Assembly (NCBI GenBank): GCA_047495785.1
Contig: JBLDXI010000019.1
Coordinates: 434,001-498,000 of the forward strand
DNA: 64,000 nt
Origin: Lepidodermella squamata
Lineage: Eukaryota > Gastrotricha
Reading direction: 5' to 3'
The notes beneath the pieces were generated by a model. It was given only the letters and a program-made list of their open reading frames with translations, did not search any database and was not told where the DNA came from. Shown here one piece after another: positions 33,078 to 43,870 of this stretch (position 1 is its first letter; every line of letters starts with the position of its first letter). Both the position numbers and the translations under genes were made by a program.

Positions 33078-33317
33078 AGACTATCTATTTTTCTCTTATC
33101 CGTCCGGTGGAAACAAATTCATTTTTTTGTCATCATTTTTTTAAAACAGGCAATATTTCTGAAAACAACCGGTATACCAACAAAAGCTGTCAATCGCTAT
33201 TACTCCATGTTTACAAACTTTCGAGAATTATCATTGCTGTTTATTTCTTGATGATTAAAACCCGATTTTTACCTCAAACTATTTTTGATGAAAATAAATT
33301 CTTGTTGCATGCTACTG

Positions 33318-33836
33318 TCATTCTTCGTTTTTGACCGTTCGAATGTTAATCGTCAATCCTCCATTATCATCCGAAACCCAGGTAGCTCGATAATTGGGGT
33401 AGGCGTTGTAAGCTGTAATGCCGAGCCATACGAAAAATGGAATGGTAATCAAAAGAGCGATGACAGCTAGCACGAAAGCTGTGCAATAGAACCGTCTTGG
33501 GTTCCGAACTCGGCAACAACTTGGTACCAGCGCGAGAACGCAAGCTGGGTAGGACAAACAGCAGCAGAGGCAGAGTAAAGTTGAAAGGCCTGATAGAAAA
33601 ATCGTAATGCATCGCCCATATATCGGGCAGTTATCTTCCTCTTCTAATCGATTTCGCAGGGTTGAGTATCGTTCCGGGTCTGAAGTTGGGAGGATTAAAA
33701 TTTGGTCGCCGAGAATGTGTTGCCGGGTAGGTGTTGATGGCTTTGAATCTTGGGAAGTTTCGACTTTATAGCTCCAGGCATTGTAATTGTTATAACGGTC
33801 GCCTTTCATGTTATTCTGCCACAAGTCTAATGTCAT
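33318..33836 (-). CDS. CD225/dispanin-like two-TM protein (172 aa)
   Basis: Single exon, converging on the 706-residue gene. About 70 polar residues are followed by CPIYGRCITIFLSGLSTLLC, a very Cys-rich first segment continuing LCCCLSYPACVLAL. The loop VPSCCRVRNPRRFY matches the CCKVxEPRxF loop of the 4-6 kb group. The second segment is TAFVLAVIALLITIPFFVWL, and a 40-residue polar tail ends the protein. Six cysteines in or beside segment 1 could be acylation sites (inference). The matching loop places it with the CCK subgroup although it sits next to members lacking that motif. Confidence 0.85.
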   Translation of the reverse strand: MTLDLWQNNMKGDRYNNYNAWSYKVETSQDSKPSTPTRQHILGDQILILPTSDPERYSTLRNRLEEEDNCPIYGRCITIFLSGLSTLLCLCCCLSYPACVLALVPSCCRVRNPRRFYCTAFVLAVIALLITIPFFVWLGITAYNAYPNYRATWVSDDNGGLTINIRTVKNEE

Positions 33837-33946
33837 TCCTATAGCATTAGCAGAAAAGAAATAAGAAATTTCGAACCAGTTCCAAGAATCTGGGCCTGAG
33901 AAAGGACGATCCTATTGTTTCAATGCGTTGCGGGGGATTCTAACTT

Positions 33947-34104
33947 CCTTTGTAAATTGCAAAAGAATCTGAAATTTGTTAGCGAACATTTTATGCGAAA
34001 ATTTGGCATTATTTGAAGCAAAGATGTAGAAGGTTATATCTGATTTTCTGGCAAATTTTGCGAATTTTCCTAATTTATCTGATTTTTTTTGCAATTTACA
34101 AAGG
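33947..34104. repeat. Foldback repeat
   Basis: CCTTTGTAAATTGCAAAA at the left is repeated in inverted orientation at the right (TTTTGCAATTTACAAAGG), about 120 bases apart. Probably a small MITE. The open frame across it on the minus strand is an artefact. Confidence 0.6.
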
Positions 34105-35687
34105 CGATTAATAGCGATTAATTTTGGATGCTTTACGGTATTACCTGTAATTTTTCCACCATTAGAGTTTGTAAGTAGCTGTGACCTATGATTATGTTCG
34201 AACCTGCTATGCTAGTAAAGCTTTGTTTGAAAAGCCGTTGGGACTAAAATAACAAAAATCAGGTCCAGGTTCAGCTAGACTTTTTTATGCCACCAGCTCA
34301 AGTTGTTCATGCAGAAACAATTAGTCCACCTTGATAAGCTGAATGCTTCATAATACGCGAGAAGGTCAGTTCGTGAAAAAAGTCTTTAACATTACCTGAA
34401 AGCTTCAAGGTTGGCTGAAAAATTAACAGAAAAGTTTCAATAGCCGCATGTATTCATTATCTCCGAGCATGTTTTTAGCTGTGATGAACTATCTACACGC
34501 CGGTGGAATCTCAGCCTTGTATCTTCACATTATAGGGTGACTCATGTGCCTTACGATGACTTCGCTGCGGTTAGGGTTGGAATATCTTCAGAGATTTCAC
34601 ACGATTAACTGATCCATTCATTCGTCAGAATTTCGGATTACTATACTTGAGATTAACTTGAGAAGAGTCAATGGTGAACATTTTTATTACCTACACACCA
34701 CGATACCAAAAAAGGTCCAGGTGTACTTCAATTATTTTATGAGCGTTTAAAGTGTTTGGCATCTGCGAAATCTCAGATGGAAGCCTGAATAAAGTTATAC
34801 TCGAAATTTATTCAGCTCGACCTATAGAACAAAAGCAGCTTCCCTCTATCGAAAACTATTTTCCAAGTCGAACCATACGTTTATGCAGTAGTAGGTATAG
34901 TTTTTGCCTCATCTCGCCATAATATTGTTGACAATATTTCGGTAGCTGTTTTAGATCATTTCTGCCATTAAAACTGCAAGCTGAATAAACAATTCCATTC
35001 AACAGGAATTTCACTTTACGACTTGAATTACTACAATATTTGGGTAGACATTTTTTAACATTGCCAAAAAATGACCAACTTGTCCAAAGCATGGGAAAAT
35101 ACAAAGCCACGGCAAGATAAGAGCCCAGATTCTTTTAAATTCCCATAGGTTTTGAACGTAATAGATTTCAAGAAAGCAGCTGTTTTTTCGCTTCCAAGAA
35201 CGCGCTCCGACTCTGGCTCAGTATCGCGATTATTTTCCCGGCAACTGGCTGGTTCATTTCAGGGCGTGGCAACGTCGATACAGGTATAATTTATGATTAT
35301 TTACCCTCCTTATGACCAGCATGAATAGCCATTGCAACAGCCCACGATACAACACCTAAAATACTGCATTTTTTCAAGTGTATATAGCAATATAAAAGAA
35401 TAATTGGCACGTGCGTTAAACACCCTACAATTAACTACAACATCTTCTATAAGATCTCAGCATGGAAGAAGAGTACTATCTGCCCGACGTTATGACATGG
35501 TTATTGTCGATTTATCTTCAGAGCTTCTCAATTTCATTCTGTTAAGCGAAATCTTACTTCGATTGAGCTTTTGTTTCCAATCTCTACTCCTATATAGCAT
35601 TCTTTGTGTCACAGTGCGAGAAATGACTCATTTTTCTCACTGATATTTTTTTGAAAATTTAGGCATCAAAAGGACGAATCGCGGACG
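34105..35687. other. Gene-free stretch
   Basis: No supported gene in 1.6 kb. A 3' splice site (TTGAAAATTTAG) ends 25 bases before the Rab-like ATG at 35688, so the last part may be an outron or 5'UTR intron. Confidence 0.45.
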
Positions 35688-36512
35688 ATGATAGATGACG
35701 AAAGCGTTTTCTACTGCTACAAAGTCGTTCTACTCGGCGATTCAGGAGCTGGAAAAACGGCATTGCTAACTCGATTTACCGAGGATACTTTCAATCCAAA
35801 ATTTTCATCCACGATTGGCGTTGATTTTAAGATGAAAACCGTTGACATAGATGGCCGGCTTATGAAACTTCAAGTAATTAAAAATATTTAATTTCGGGAT
35901 TATTTTTGTTTAATAATTTTTCATAGTTTTGGGATACTGCTGGTCAAGAAAGATTTCGAGCTGTTGTGACAAGGTGATCAAAGGAAAATTGATTTATTCG
36001 GGCTAATGACAATTTTCCTTTAAATAGCTATCACAGAAGCGTAAATGGTGTAATTTTAATTTATGACATAACCGATAGAAAAAGCTTCAACAGTATTGCG
36101 ACATGGAAACGAGTTGTTGAAGAGGTAAAAAATAAGATATTATTTTACAAGCCTAGCCTTAAATTGCTTTCCTATATAATTTTAGTACAACCCTAGAGAC
36201 GATTTCGCATTAGTGATTATTGGAAATAAATGCGAACTCGAAAATTTGAGAAAGGTCGCCACAAGTGAAGGTCAACAGGTGAGCTTGATATCGTAATTTA
36301 TTTTAATAAAAATTCCTATTTGATAGCTTGCCGATGATCACGGGGCATTCTTTTTCGAAGCTTCAGCGAAGGAAAATATCAACGTCAATGAGGCTTTTAT
36401 GGCAATAGCATCTGCCATCAAGCATAGCAACAGCAGTAAACTTCACCTGGGTGATTCTCATAAATTGAAAGACAGCGAACCGGAAAAATCGGGGCGTTGT
36501 AGCAAATGTTGA
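35688..36512 (+). CDS. Rab-like small GTPase 1 (202 aa, 5 exons)
   Basis: Exons 35688-35873, 35927-35973, 36028-36124, 36186-36278 and 36327-36512 join in phase. It has all Rab/Ras-type G boxes: P-loop GDSGAGKT, switch [25 protein letters not shown] (NKxD with Glu in place of Asp) and EASAKEN. The C-terminus is GRCSKC, with two cysteines suitable for geranylgeranylation although not in the classical CC or CXC spacing. The closest type is the Rab1/8/10-like core, but no orthologue is clear. Exons 2-4 (47, 97 and 93 bases) have the same sizes and phases as in the array at 46-54 kb, so this is the founder or an early offshoot. The Asp-to-Glu change may lower guanine specificity. Confidence 0.9.
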
Positions 36513-36894
36513 TTTCTTAACTCAATAATCACTTAATTGAGTTATAATGCTAGTCTGAAAAATTCAGAATTTTATTGCCGTTTTTTTATGTAAAAATAAA
36601 AAAATGTATAAAAAAATAAAAAATCCAAGAAACATAAAAAACTAGCAGTATCCTTACTCATCTTGGCTAGGTCATACGCAGGTTTCATCGTAATGCTAGC
36701 TATTCAGGTCACTTTGCCGAAAGATCCTGGTAAGCAAACAGTCACGGTTTTTTGCCATTCACGCGTGATGTAGTAACGAAAGACTTAAACATCAATTAGC
36801 GCTTAGTGCAGTTACGTTCTGTTCGAACTTTCTGTAACGAGCCTGTTAACGTCACTTCAGCCTACACTAGTCACGTTGTAAACAAACTTCTACC

Positions 36895-36900
36895 TATAAG
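36895..36900 (+). promoter_or_regulatory. TATA-like box of the GH9 gene
   Basis: TATAAG lies 43 bases before the ATG at 36943. The spacing leaves room for a short 5'UTR, as with the TATA box of the protease gene at 45091. No other gene lies between it and the preceding Rab-like gene. Confidence 0.4.
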
Positions 36901-36942
36901 AGCTGGGCAAAATCTGGGTGAAATTTGTCAAATAGACACAAA

Positions 36943-38920
36943 ATGAACTTGTTGAAATATTCTGCTATTCTCGCGATTTTTCCGGCGTTGGCTTCGGCGC
37001 AATGTGCTGGTTCTTATGGCCAATGCGGCGGCAGTGGTTGGTCAGGGCCGTCGTGCTGCAACGCTGGCTGGGAATGCGTTGCTTCTGATACGTACTACTC
37101 ACAATGCCGGCCGGCGACCGACTCGGCCTGTAGCAATGCTTTCTACGCCCAATGCGGGGGTAAAAACTGGTCTGGATCTACGTGTTGCGCAGTTGGAAGC
37201 ACCTGTATCAGCCAGAATGAGTATTACTCCCAATGCACACCTGACGATTCGAATCCGACCCCGGCGCCTACTTCATCGTCGTCAACACAGAAACCAACAT
37301 CTACGGCCCAATCGACCCCGGCTACAAAAAGCTCGACTTCAACCTCAAAGCCGACGTCTTCGACAACGAAGCAATCCTCAGCATCAGCATCTACTGCCAC
37401 TGCTACTAAATCAGCTTCGACTGCAACTAGTTCCACAGCCAAACCAGCTTCAACTGCAACGAGCACTACAGCTAAGCCAGCTTCGTCCTCAACTACTTCC
37501 AAGTCATCGGCAACAACTCAATCATCGCCTTCCGGCTTCAATTACGCCGAAGTCCTCGGCAAATCGCTGACCTTCTACTACGGCCAAATGTCTGGTAAGA
37601 TCTCCGGAACGTTCAACACCCTCGCATGGCGCGGGGACAGCGCGTTGAACGACGGATCCGATGTTGGGGTCGACCTAACTGGTGGCTACTACGACGCTGG
37701 GGATCACGTTAAATTCAACTTCCCACTCTCATTCTCGCTCTACACCCTAGCTTTGGGTGGGATCCACTACGAGGACGTCTATCGAGCGACTGGGGAAGAA
37801 TGGCAACGTCTGTTGAACGTCATGAAATGGGGCACGGATTACTTCATCAAATGCCACACTTCGACTTACGAATTTTACGGACAGGTTGGCCGTGGCGATC
37901 TGGATCACAGCTACTGGGGTCCGCCTGAGAAAATGACCATGCAAAGGCCGAGTTACAAAATTACAGCAGGTAGTCCTGGTAGTGATTTAGCTGGCTCAGT
38001 CGCCGCTACCTTCGCCCTGTCGTCGATTTTGTTTAAAAATGTTGATAAGACCTACTCGGATACTTTGTTGAGGCATGGCCGGGAGATGTGGGATTTCGCC
38101 ACCAAATACCAGGGTACCTATGTCAACTCGATTAGTGACGCTAGAAACTACTACAACAGCTTTTCTGGATACGCTGATGAGCAACTTCTCGGGGCTTTAG
38201 CTCTTTACTGGGCGACAAATGAGACAAAATACCGCGATTACGCTGTTTCCAACTCGAGGAATCTTGTTAAATCTTCCTTAACCTACGCGCATGGTTGGGA
38301 TGATGCATCGTAAGTTCATTTTTTCCACATATTTTTCGGGTACATTTTCAGCTTTTATTTTCAGGTATGCTAACGTCTACCTTCTCTGGAAGTTATTAGG
38401 CGACAGTGATGCTCAGAATGTTTTTGAAAATTACGCGAATAATTTCATGAACAACGTGAGGAAAACGCCTCAAGGAATGGTCTATCTCAGCGATTGGGGA
38501 TCAGCTAGATTCCCGGTCGCGACCAGCTTTTTACTCATGTGCTACGTCGATTCGAACCCCAATCTATCGACGACGAAAGCAGCGACCTATCAGGCATTTG
38601 CTTTGAAGCAGTTGAACTACCTGCTCGGCAATAACTCGAATGGGTTCAGCTATTTGGTAGGATTCGGTAGTAAATTCCCGCAGCACACGCATCATCGCGG
38701 CGCCCACGGCTCGACGACTAATAACATGTACGACCCGCCGACGAATAAAAACATCAATTACATGCTGGTTGGCGGGCCTGATGCTAACGACGGCTATGCT
38801 GATAGCATTTCGAATTACTCGCAGTCGGAGGGTGCCTGTGATATGCAGGCTAGTTTACCCGGCTTGGCTGCTGCTCTGGTTAAACGGTTCGGTGGACAGC
38901 CTCTAGTGAATTTTCCTTGA
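36943..38920 (+). CDS. Secreted GH9 endoglucanase with two CBM1 cellulose-binding domains (640 aa)
   Basis: Exons 36943-38309 and 38365-38920 join in phase. Residues 1-19 are a signal peptide ending ALASA. Two fungal-type CBM1 modules follow (about 20-56 and 61-97), with YGQCGGSGWSG...CC...YYSQC and YAQCGGKNWSG...CC...YYSQC. A Ser/Thr/Pro/Lys linker of about 90 residues comes next, then a GH9 catalytic domain. GH9 landmarks are GGYYDAGDHVKFNFP (catalytic Asp pair), THHRGAHG, and NYSQSEGACD holding the expected catalytic Glu. GH9 enzymes cleave beta-1,4-glucan with inversion. GH9 is common in invertebrates, whereas CBM1 is typical of fungi. The fusion therefore suggests CBM1 gain by transfer or domain shuffling. 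Most codons lie in one exon, with a normal 55-base intron, which argues against contamination. Confidence 0.95.
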
Positions 38921-40386
38921 AGCGACTTGAAAGTGGACTTCAACAACAACAAATAATACTGACCAATGATAGAAATCCGTTTGAATATTTATATATTGAT
39001 TGAAAATGCAATGATTTTAATGAAAACCGACTTTTATGGTCTAAGCATCGTCAACATTTTGTAACAATTTTTTTCGAAACAGTGGATGATTCGTGTTTTG
39101 AATTTCACTCAAATTGGTACCGTTCAGTGAATGAGTGTTTTCCATGTGTTTTCATAATTCCGCTGGAATTGTGCTATTTTTTGAGGTTTTTGAGGTATAC
39201 TTCTGCCAAAAATGCATTTCCAAGAGGCGATCATATTTTAAGCCCTAAATCGCGACAGACGGCCAGAAATTCGCGAAATTCGCGGCATTTAGCTAAGTTT
39301 GATCTTATTTAGATGATCATTATTTTCTGAGAAATATCAAAAACAAAATTTGATACCGCAGCTGGACAACGTAGAGCGTACGTTGTAGCAGGGTGCAGCG
39401 ACAAAACAGCAAATTTTTTATTTCGCGACAAAACAGCGAAAACTTATTATGCCAAAGATGCAACGTGTTTCTGCTGTTATTCTCGCAAGTTGAAAAATTT
39501 GCTGTTTTGTCGCCTTTGCTGTTTTGGGCTTTTGCTGCTTGGCCGGTCATCCCGTTGAAGCTGTTGAATTTTTTTGAAACAACGGACATATTTTTTACCA
39601 CATTTTAAGCGAAAATCAGTACAAAATTGGTACATTGACACGGGTGGGTGAATTAAGCCGGAAATAAAGAAACACTTTCCCTGTATCAAATTTCAGAGGC
39701 TCAATGATTGGAGAATCAAACGATCATATTTCACCAAAAGTGATTGATTTTTATTGATTTTTTCGGCTTTTTTACATCGAAAGCGCCTGCGAGAATTCCT
39801 GCAAATACTGCTATTTTCGCCAAGAAAGGATCGTTTGAATCGTTTGAAAGTGGCTATAATTTTAACTATAATTGCCTCCAGTCCCTTTACTCGCTAGGAA
39901 TCGGCGTGTCTAAAAATCGGCTGTAACATAAGTCAGAAAAATTGAACGTTTGTTTTGCTCTGCTCCTCTAACATACTGGCGGTAATCTGATTGCAAACAA
40001 CTTTGGTAAAATAATCGAAAAAAATTCGAGGAAATTGAAATCGAAATTCCAAATCATCGAAATAGCTTAGCCCTAAAATCCTCAAAAAATTGGTCCCGTG
40101 GAAAATTAATGTTGGCGGTATAAGCGGATCTAGGCCAGGACCAAATGAAACAAATGAGAGTTGAAATGTCAAAGAATGTGAAATGTGAAATTGAGACCCG
40201 ATAATTATTACCACAGATTTTTATTCAAGAATTACCGTTTGTTTTTAAATGAATTTATTAAAGCAATGATATAATAATGTCTGACAGTGCTGGACTCTGC
40301 AGAAGGCATTCTCAATGTCGCGCACCAACAGGCAGCTCTGTAAAATAATGTTCCGATGAAATCTGGCAGTACTATCTGGCATTTGG
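38921..40386. other. Gene-free stretch
   Basis: No supported gene. Short inverted copies of ACAAAACAGC(A/G) lie between 39400 and 39535. AATAAA-like signals for the GH9 gene lie near 38950. Confidence 0.45.
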
Positions 40387-41223
40387 TCATTGCGCCGTCG
40401 GCATTTGCTGAGGATCTGTCCCGCCATGACTGATGAGCAGTTCGATAACGCCCTCGTTCGCCTCGTTATAACGCGCCTTTGTCAACGCTGTCGCATCAAA
40501 TTGATTGCGCGCATTAACATCAACGCCTCGCTCAAGCAATAGCGCGACTATATCACGGTGGCAGTTGACGGCAGCCTGCATCAGTGGCGTGTCGCCGTCG
40601 TTGTTCGCAACATGAACATCAGCGCCGCGTTCTATCAGCAGCTCGACAATATTGCGATGGCCTCGATACGCTGCTTTCAATAGAGCAGTATCGCCGTTGT
40701 TATTCGCCGCGTTCACATCGACCCCCCGATCCAACAGCGCCTTGGCGTAGTCGAAATACCCACGCTCAGCAGTCATCATCAGCGTTGTAGTGCCGTCCTC
40801 TAGCGCTACAGTCACGTCAGCACCGGCAGAGAGCAGTAGGGCGAAACTTTCGTTCAAATTGTTGACAATAGCCAAAATCAACGCTGTGTAGCCCTCGAAG
40901 AATCTCGTATTCAAATCCGCGCCGTTGTCGATCAAAAAACGAGCTATTTCGATGTACTGCCGCTCTATCGCGATAACCAGCGGCGTTTTACTGGCTAAAT
41001 CTGTCGCTTGGGCGTTGACCTTAGCTCCTAGGGCGATCAATGTGCGAAGAGTGTCGATTTTGCCCTGATTGCACGCCATCATCAACGCCGTCCAGCCGTC
41101 GATGTGCCGCGGCTGGTTGATGTCGACGCCTTCTTTCGCCATCTCCTCGATTTTGTCCGTATCGCCCCAGAAAGCAGCTTCGAACAACGCATCGGGCTGT
41201 GTCGTAGTCTCGGATGAAGCCAT
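40387..41223 (-). CDS. Ankyrin-repeat protein A (278 aa)
   Basis: Single exon. Almost the whole protein consists of about eight ankyrin repeats of 33 residues, e.g. TALMMACNQGKIDTLRTLIA, TPLVIAIERQYIEIARFLID, TALLKAAYRGHRNIVELLIE and TPLMQAAVNCHRDIVALLLE. No other domain is present. The last repeat, TALTKARYNEANEGVIELLI, is nearly the same in the proteins at 42832 and 45421, so the three form one local family. Pure ankyrin proteins act as binding scaffolds; the partner is unknown. It diverges from the gene at 42832 over a 1.6 kb CG-rich interval. Confidence 0.9.
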   Translation of the reverse strand: MASSETTTQPDALFEAAFWGDTDKIEEMAKEGVDINQPRHIDGWTALMMACNQGKIDTLRTLIALGAKVNAQATDLASKTPLVIAIERQYIEIARFLIDNGADLNTRFFEGYTALILAIVNNLNESFALLLSAGADVTVALEDGTTTLMMTAERGYFDYAKALLDRGVDVNAANNNGDTALLKAAYRGHRNIVELLIERGADVHVANNDGDTPLMQAAVNCHRDIVALLLERGVDVNARNQFDATALTKARYNEANEGVIELLISHGGTDPQQMPTAQ

Positions 41224-42831
41224 AATTAAAAAAAATCTACCTTAAAAATAATTATGCGTTCTTGTTACGAAATTTCCTGTTTTGGATAAGAAAGATTCGT
41301 CTAGTCGTATTGCTGTATATGAGATGTTATTGCACTATTTTTTTTTTACGGCGCTCTTGCGCTCAGAGATCACATCATACGCACACATGGGCGCGGCTAT
41401 AAAGCATTATGACTGGCTAAAAGAAGTATTTAATTTTCACTGCGCGCTGACGTGAGTCTGACAACATGAGTGAGCAGCGCGCGTATAAGATCGCGCGACG
41501 AGAGTAGTATTAGGACGCGCGCGCGTGCGCTCGCTCGGTTTGTCATGTGCAGAGACTAAACTTGCTTGTGATGATGAACAAACCGCAGCAGTTCAGTCAG
41601 CGAGCGGCGGCGGTCAATAAAAGCGAACCTGCTAAGGAAATTGCGCGCGCGTCTGCGTCTGCGATATGATACGCGCAGCTGTGTAAAATCGCGAAAATTA
41701 TCCTGCTCTCTCTGTTTTGTTGCCGCAAGTACCTATAAAACATATTGAGGGCATATTTGTTACGAGCCGAAGGGTCTTATCGAAAAAATCTTATCACATC
41801 TTATCGGTGAAAAACTCGGCAAACCTCATTCCATAATAAAATATAAAATCGGACAAAAACAGGGTTCACGAGAGGTGAAAAAAATCTTTGTTTTACAGCA
41901 ACAATGGTATAGTTAACAAGCTCTAAGCTATGTGTCGATGAAATCTCGCACCTATACACCCCCGCGAAACATGACTGACTGGGCCTGAAACCGCGAATGA
42001 AGAATGTCTAATCATTTGCAAGTGATTGTAGGAACAGCATTTTGTTCACGTGATACGATGAGCAGTTTTTCATCATTCAGCCGACGTTTTAGCTATACAC
42101 TCACTTCAGCTTGAGAGGAGCAGAAAAACCGGCGTTAAATCGATATATCATACGATATAAAAACCGAACAAACGTAGCGGCTTTTCAATTATTGATCACC
42201 ATAATATAGACTAGGTCTATTTTTTGAGCGACGGTTTGGGCGTTAGACTTTCCGACGAAGGAAAAATCAATAAAAAATACCGCTGAATTCTCTCTGTGGC
42301 CGCAAGATTCGATTAGCCTGCTGTAGCCGTTGGGTATCTAAAAAAATTTAAATTCTGGGAATTCGAAGACCCAATTCTCTAACGCAGTTAAATTTGAATA
42401 ATTATTAAATAATTTAAAATTTTACATTAACCTAGAAACAAAATTATGGAGGGGATTTTTCGAAAAATAATTTTTGTTAAGGATTATTTCTTCAAAAGAA
42501 ATTTAATTACTCAACAGGTTGACTAATCGAAAGTGACTTGTCGTGTTGAAAGGTTGGCGATTCAATTACGCGGCGTTCTATACAGCGCATGTGTTTGTTT
42601 TCTCATCGGCGTGATTAAAAGCGCACGAGCGTGGCAGCTCGCCGCCTCGACTGTGATTGAGACACGCAGATACAACATATATATCTCTTATTTCGTTGAG
42701 ACTGCCACAGCAGCGTTTATCATCGATCGATATTGCACGTAAATTCATATGTACTGCCAGCATCAGGATAATGCTGATGGATTACCTGTAGCAATCTAGT
42801 TCAGATATTTTGAAAAGCGCATCTTTCAAAA
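41224..42831. other. Intergenic region between divergent ankyrin genes, with a CG-rich core
   Basis: Between about 41330 and 41700 the sequence is rich in CGCGCG runs (GACGCGCGCGCGTGCGCTCG near 41512, AGATCGCGCGACG near 41488, TTGCGCGCGCGTC near 41640). This stands out in an AT-rich neighbourhood. It may be a CpG-rich promoter or a Z-DNA-prone tract for one or both ankyrin genes. No gene was recognised. Confidence 0.5.
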
Positions 42832-43728
42832 ATGCCGCTCCAAATATCTCCGGCTGAAATTGAGAAATTTGTCGAACTCGCCGGGCTCGGGGATTTGGAT
42901 GAAGTGGAGCGACTTATAGTTAACGGTGTCGACGTCAATGTCCAACGCGGGAGTGACGGGAGGACGGCTTTAATTCACGCAGCAGACCGCGGGAAGGTCT
43001 ATATGGTTGAGCTACTCCTTAAACACTCTGCTGATCCTAATTTACGGGAGAAAAATCAAGGAAAAACCGCTCTAGTCTTAGCCGTTGAAATCTACTCAAA
43101 CGACGTCGCTAAACTACTACTGGACCATAAGGCCGATGTAAATATCCCATATCGAGACAGCAACAACGCCCTATTCGCAGCGTTTGAGGTCGACAACGAC
43201 GTTGGTTTCAGCTTAATATTAGAGGCAGGCGCCGATGTGAACGCAACGTTGTGGAACGGTAATACGATACTGATGTGTGCCGCCGAGCGGGATCGGTTTG
43301 ACCTCGTTAAAAAACTGGTCGATAAAGGCGCGGATATCCATGCGAAGAACAAAAGCGGCGAGTCTGTGCTGTACAAAGCCGTGTGTCCCGGCAATCTGGA
43401 AATGGTCGACTACTTTGTGCAGAAGGGCGCGAATTTGGCTGATATTGACGATGACGGCAATACGCTACTTATGACGGCGGCTCTTCTTCGCCACCTCAAT
43501 GTTGTGAGCTACCTCATAGAAAAAGGTGCTGATGTCAACGCGAGGAATCACGCTGGTGATTCGGCTCTTGCGATTGCGAGATACATGGATAATAACGACG
43601 ATGTTATCGAGTTCTTACTGGCGAAAGGTGCGGAAGACTCGGAGGTTGAAGATGAGGATGACGACGAGGACTATGAGGAGAATGCTGATCCTGCGGAAGT
43701 CGCTGATCATGAGCAACCGCTTGGATGA
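42832..43728 (+). CDS. Ankyrin-repeat protein B with acidic tail (298 aa)
   Basis: Single exon, divergent from protein A. About eight ankyrin repeats, e.g. TALIHAADRGKVYMVELLLK, TALVLAVEIYSNDVAKLLLD, TILMCAAERDRFDLVKKLVD and TLLMTAALLRHLNVVSYLIE, ending with ALAIARYMDNNDDVIEFLLA. A strongly acidic tail of about 30 residues (EVEDEDDDEDYEENADPAEV) is absent from the paralogues and could serve as a charged interaction surface. The same repeat order as in proteins A and C shows they arose by gene duplication rather than repeat shuffling. Confidence 0.9.
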   Translation: MPLQISPAEIEKFVELAGLGDLDEVERLIVNGVDVNVQRGSDGRTALIHAADRGKVYMVELLLKHSADPNLREKNQGKTALVLAVEIYSNDVAKLLLDHKADVNIPYRDSNNALFAAFEVDNDVGFSLILEAGADVNATLWNGNTILMCAAERDRFDLVKKLVDKGADIHAKNKSGESVLYKAVCPGNLEMVDYFVQKGANLADIDDDGNTLLMTAALLRHLNVVSYLIEKGADVNARNHAGDSALAIARYMDNNDDVIEFLLAKGAEDSEVEDEDDDEDYEENADPAEVADHEQPLG

Positions 43729-43870
43729 GTTGTGAAATTCTGATCTCAATCATTGTTTAGTACATTCGATCAGTATTAATTGGAATAAAAAACACGAGTT
43801 AAAGAATGCCAAATTGTTTTATTTCTTAAATTTGATAACTAAACTTAAACAAGTCCTTTTTCTTGTTCAT

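Noticed and set aside
37004-37570. Alternative-frame ORFs over the cellulase linker
   Set aside because: Arise from the repetitive Ser/Thr codons of the linker; the GH9 frame is clearly the coding one.
39320-39689. Overlapping ORFs with an ACAAAACAGC inverted repeat
   Set aside because: Both strands are open only because of the repeat; no domain. The repeat is too short and imperfect to call an element.
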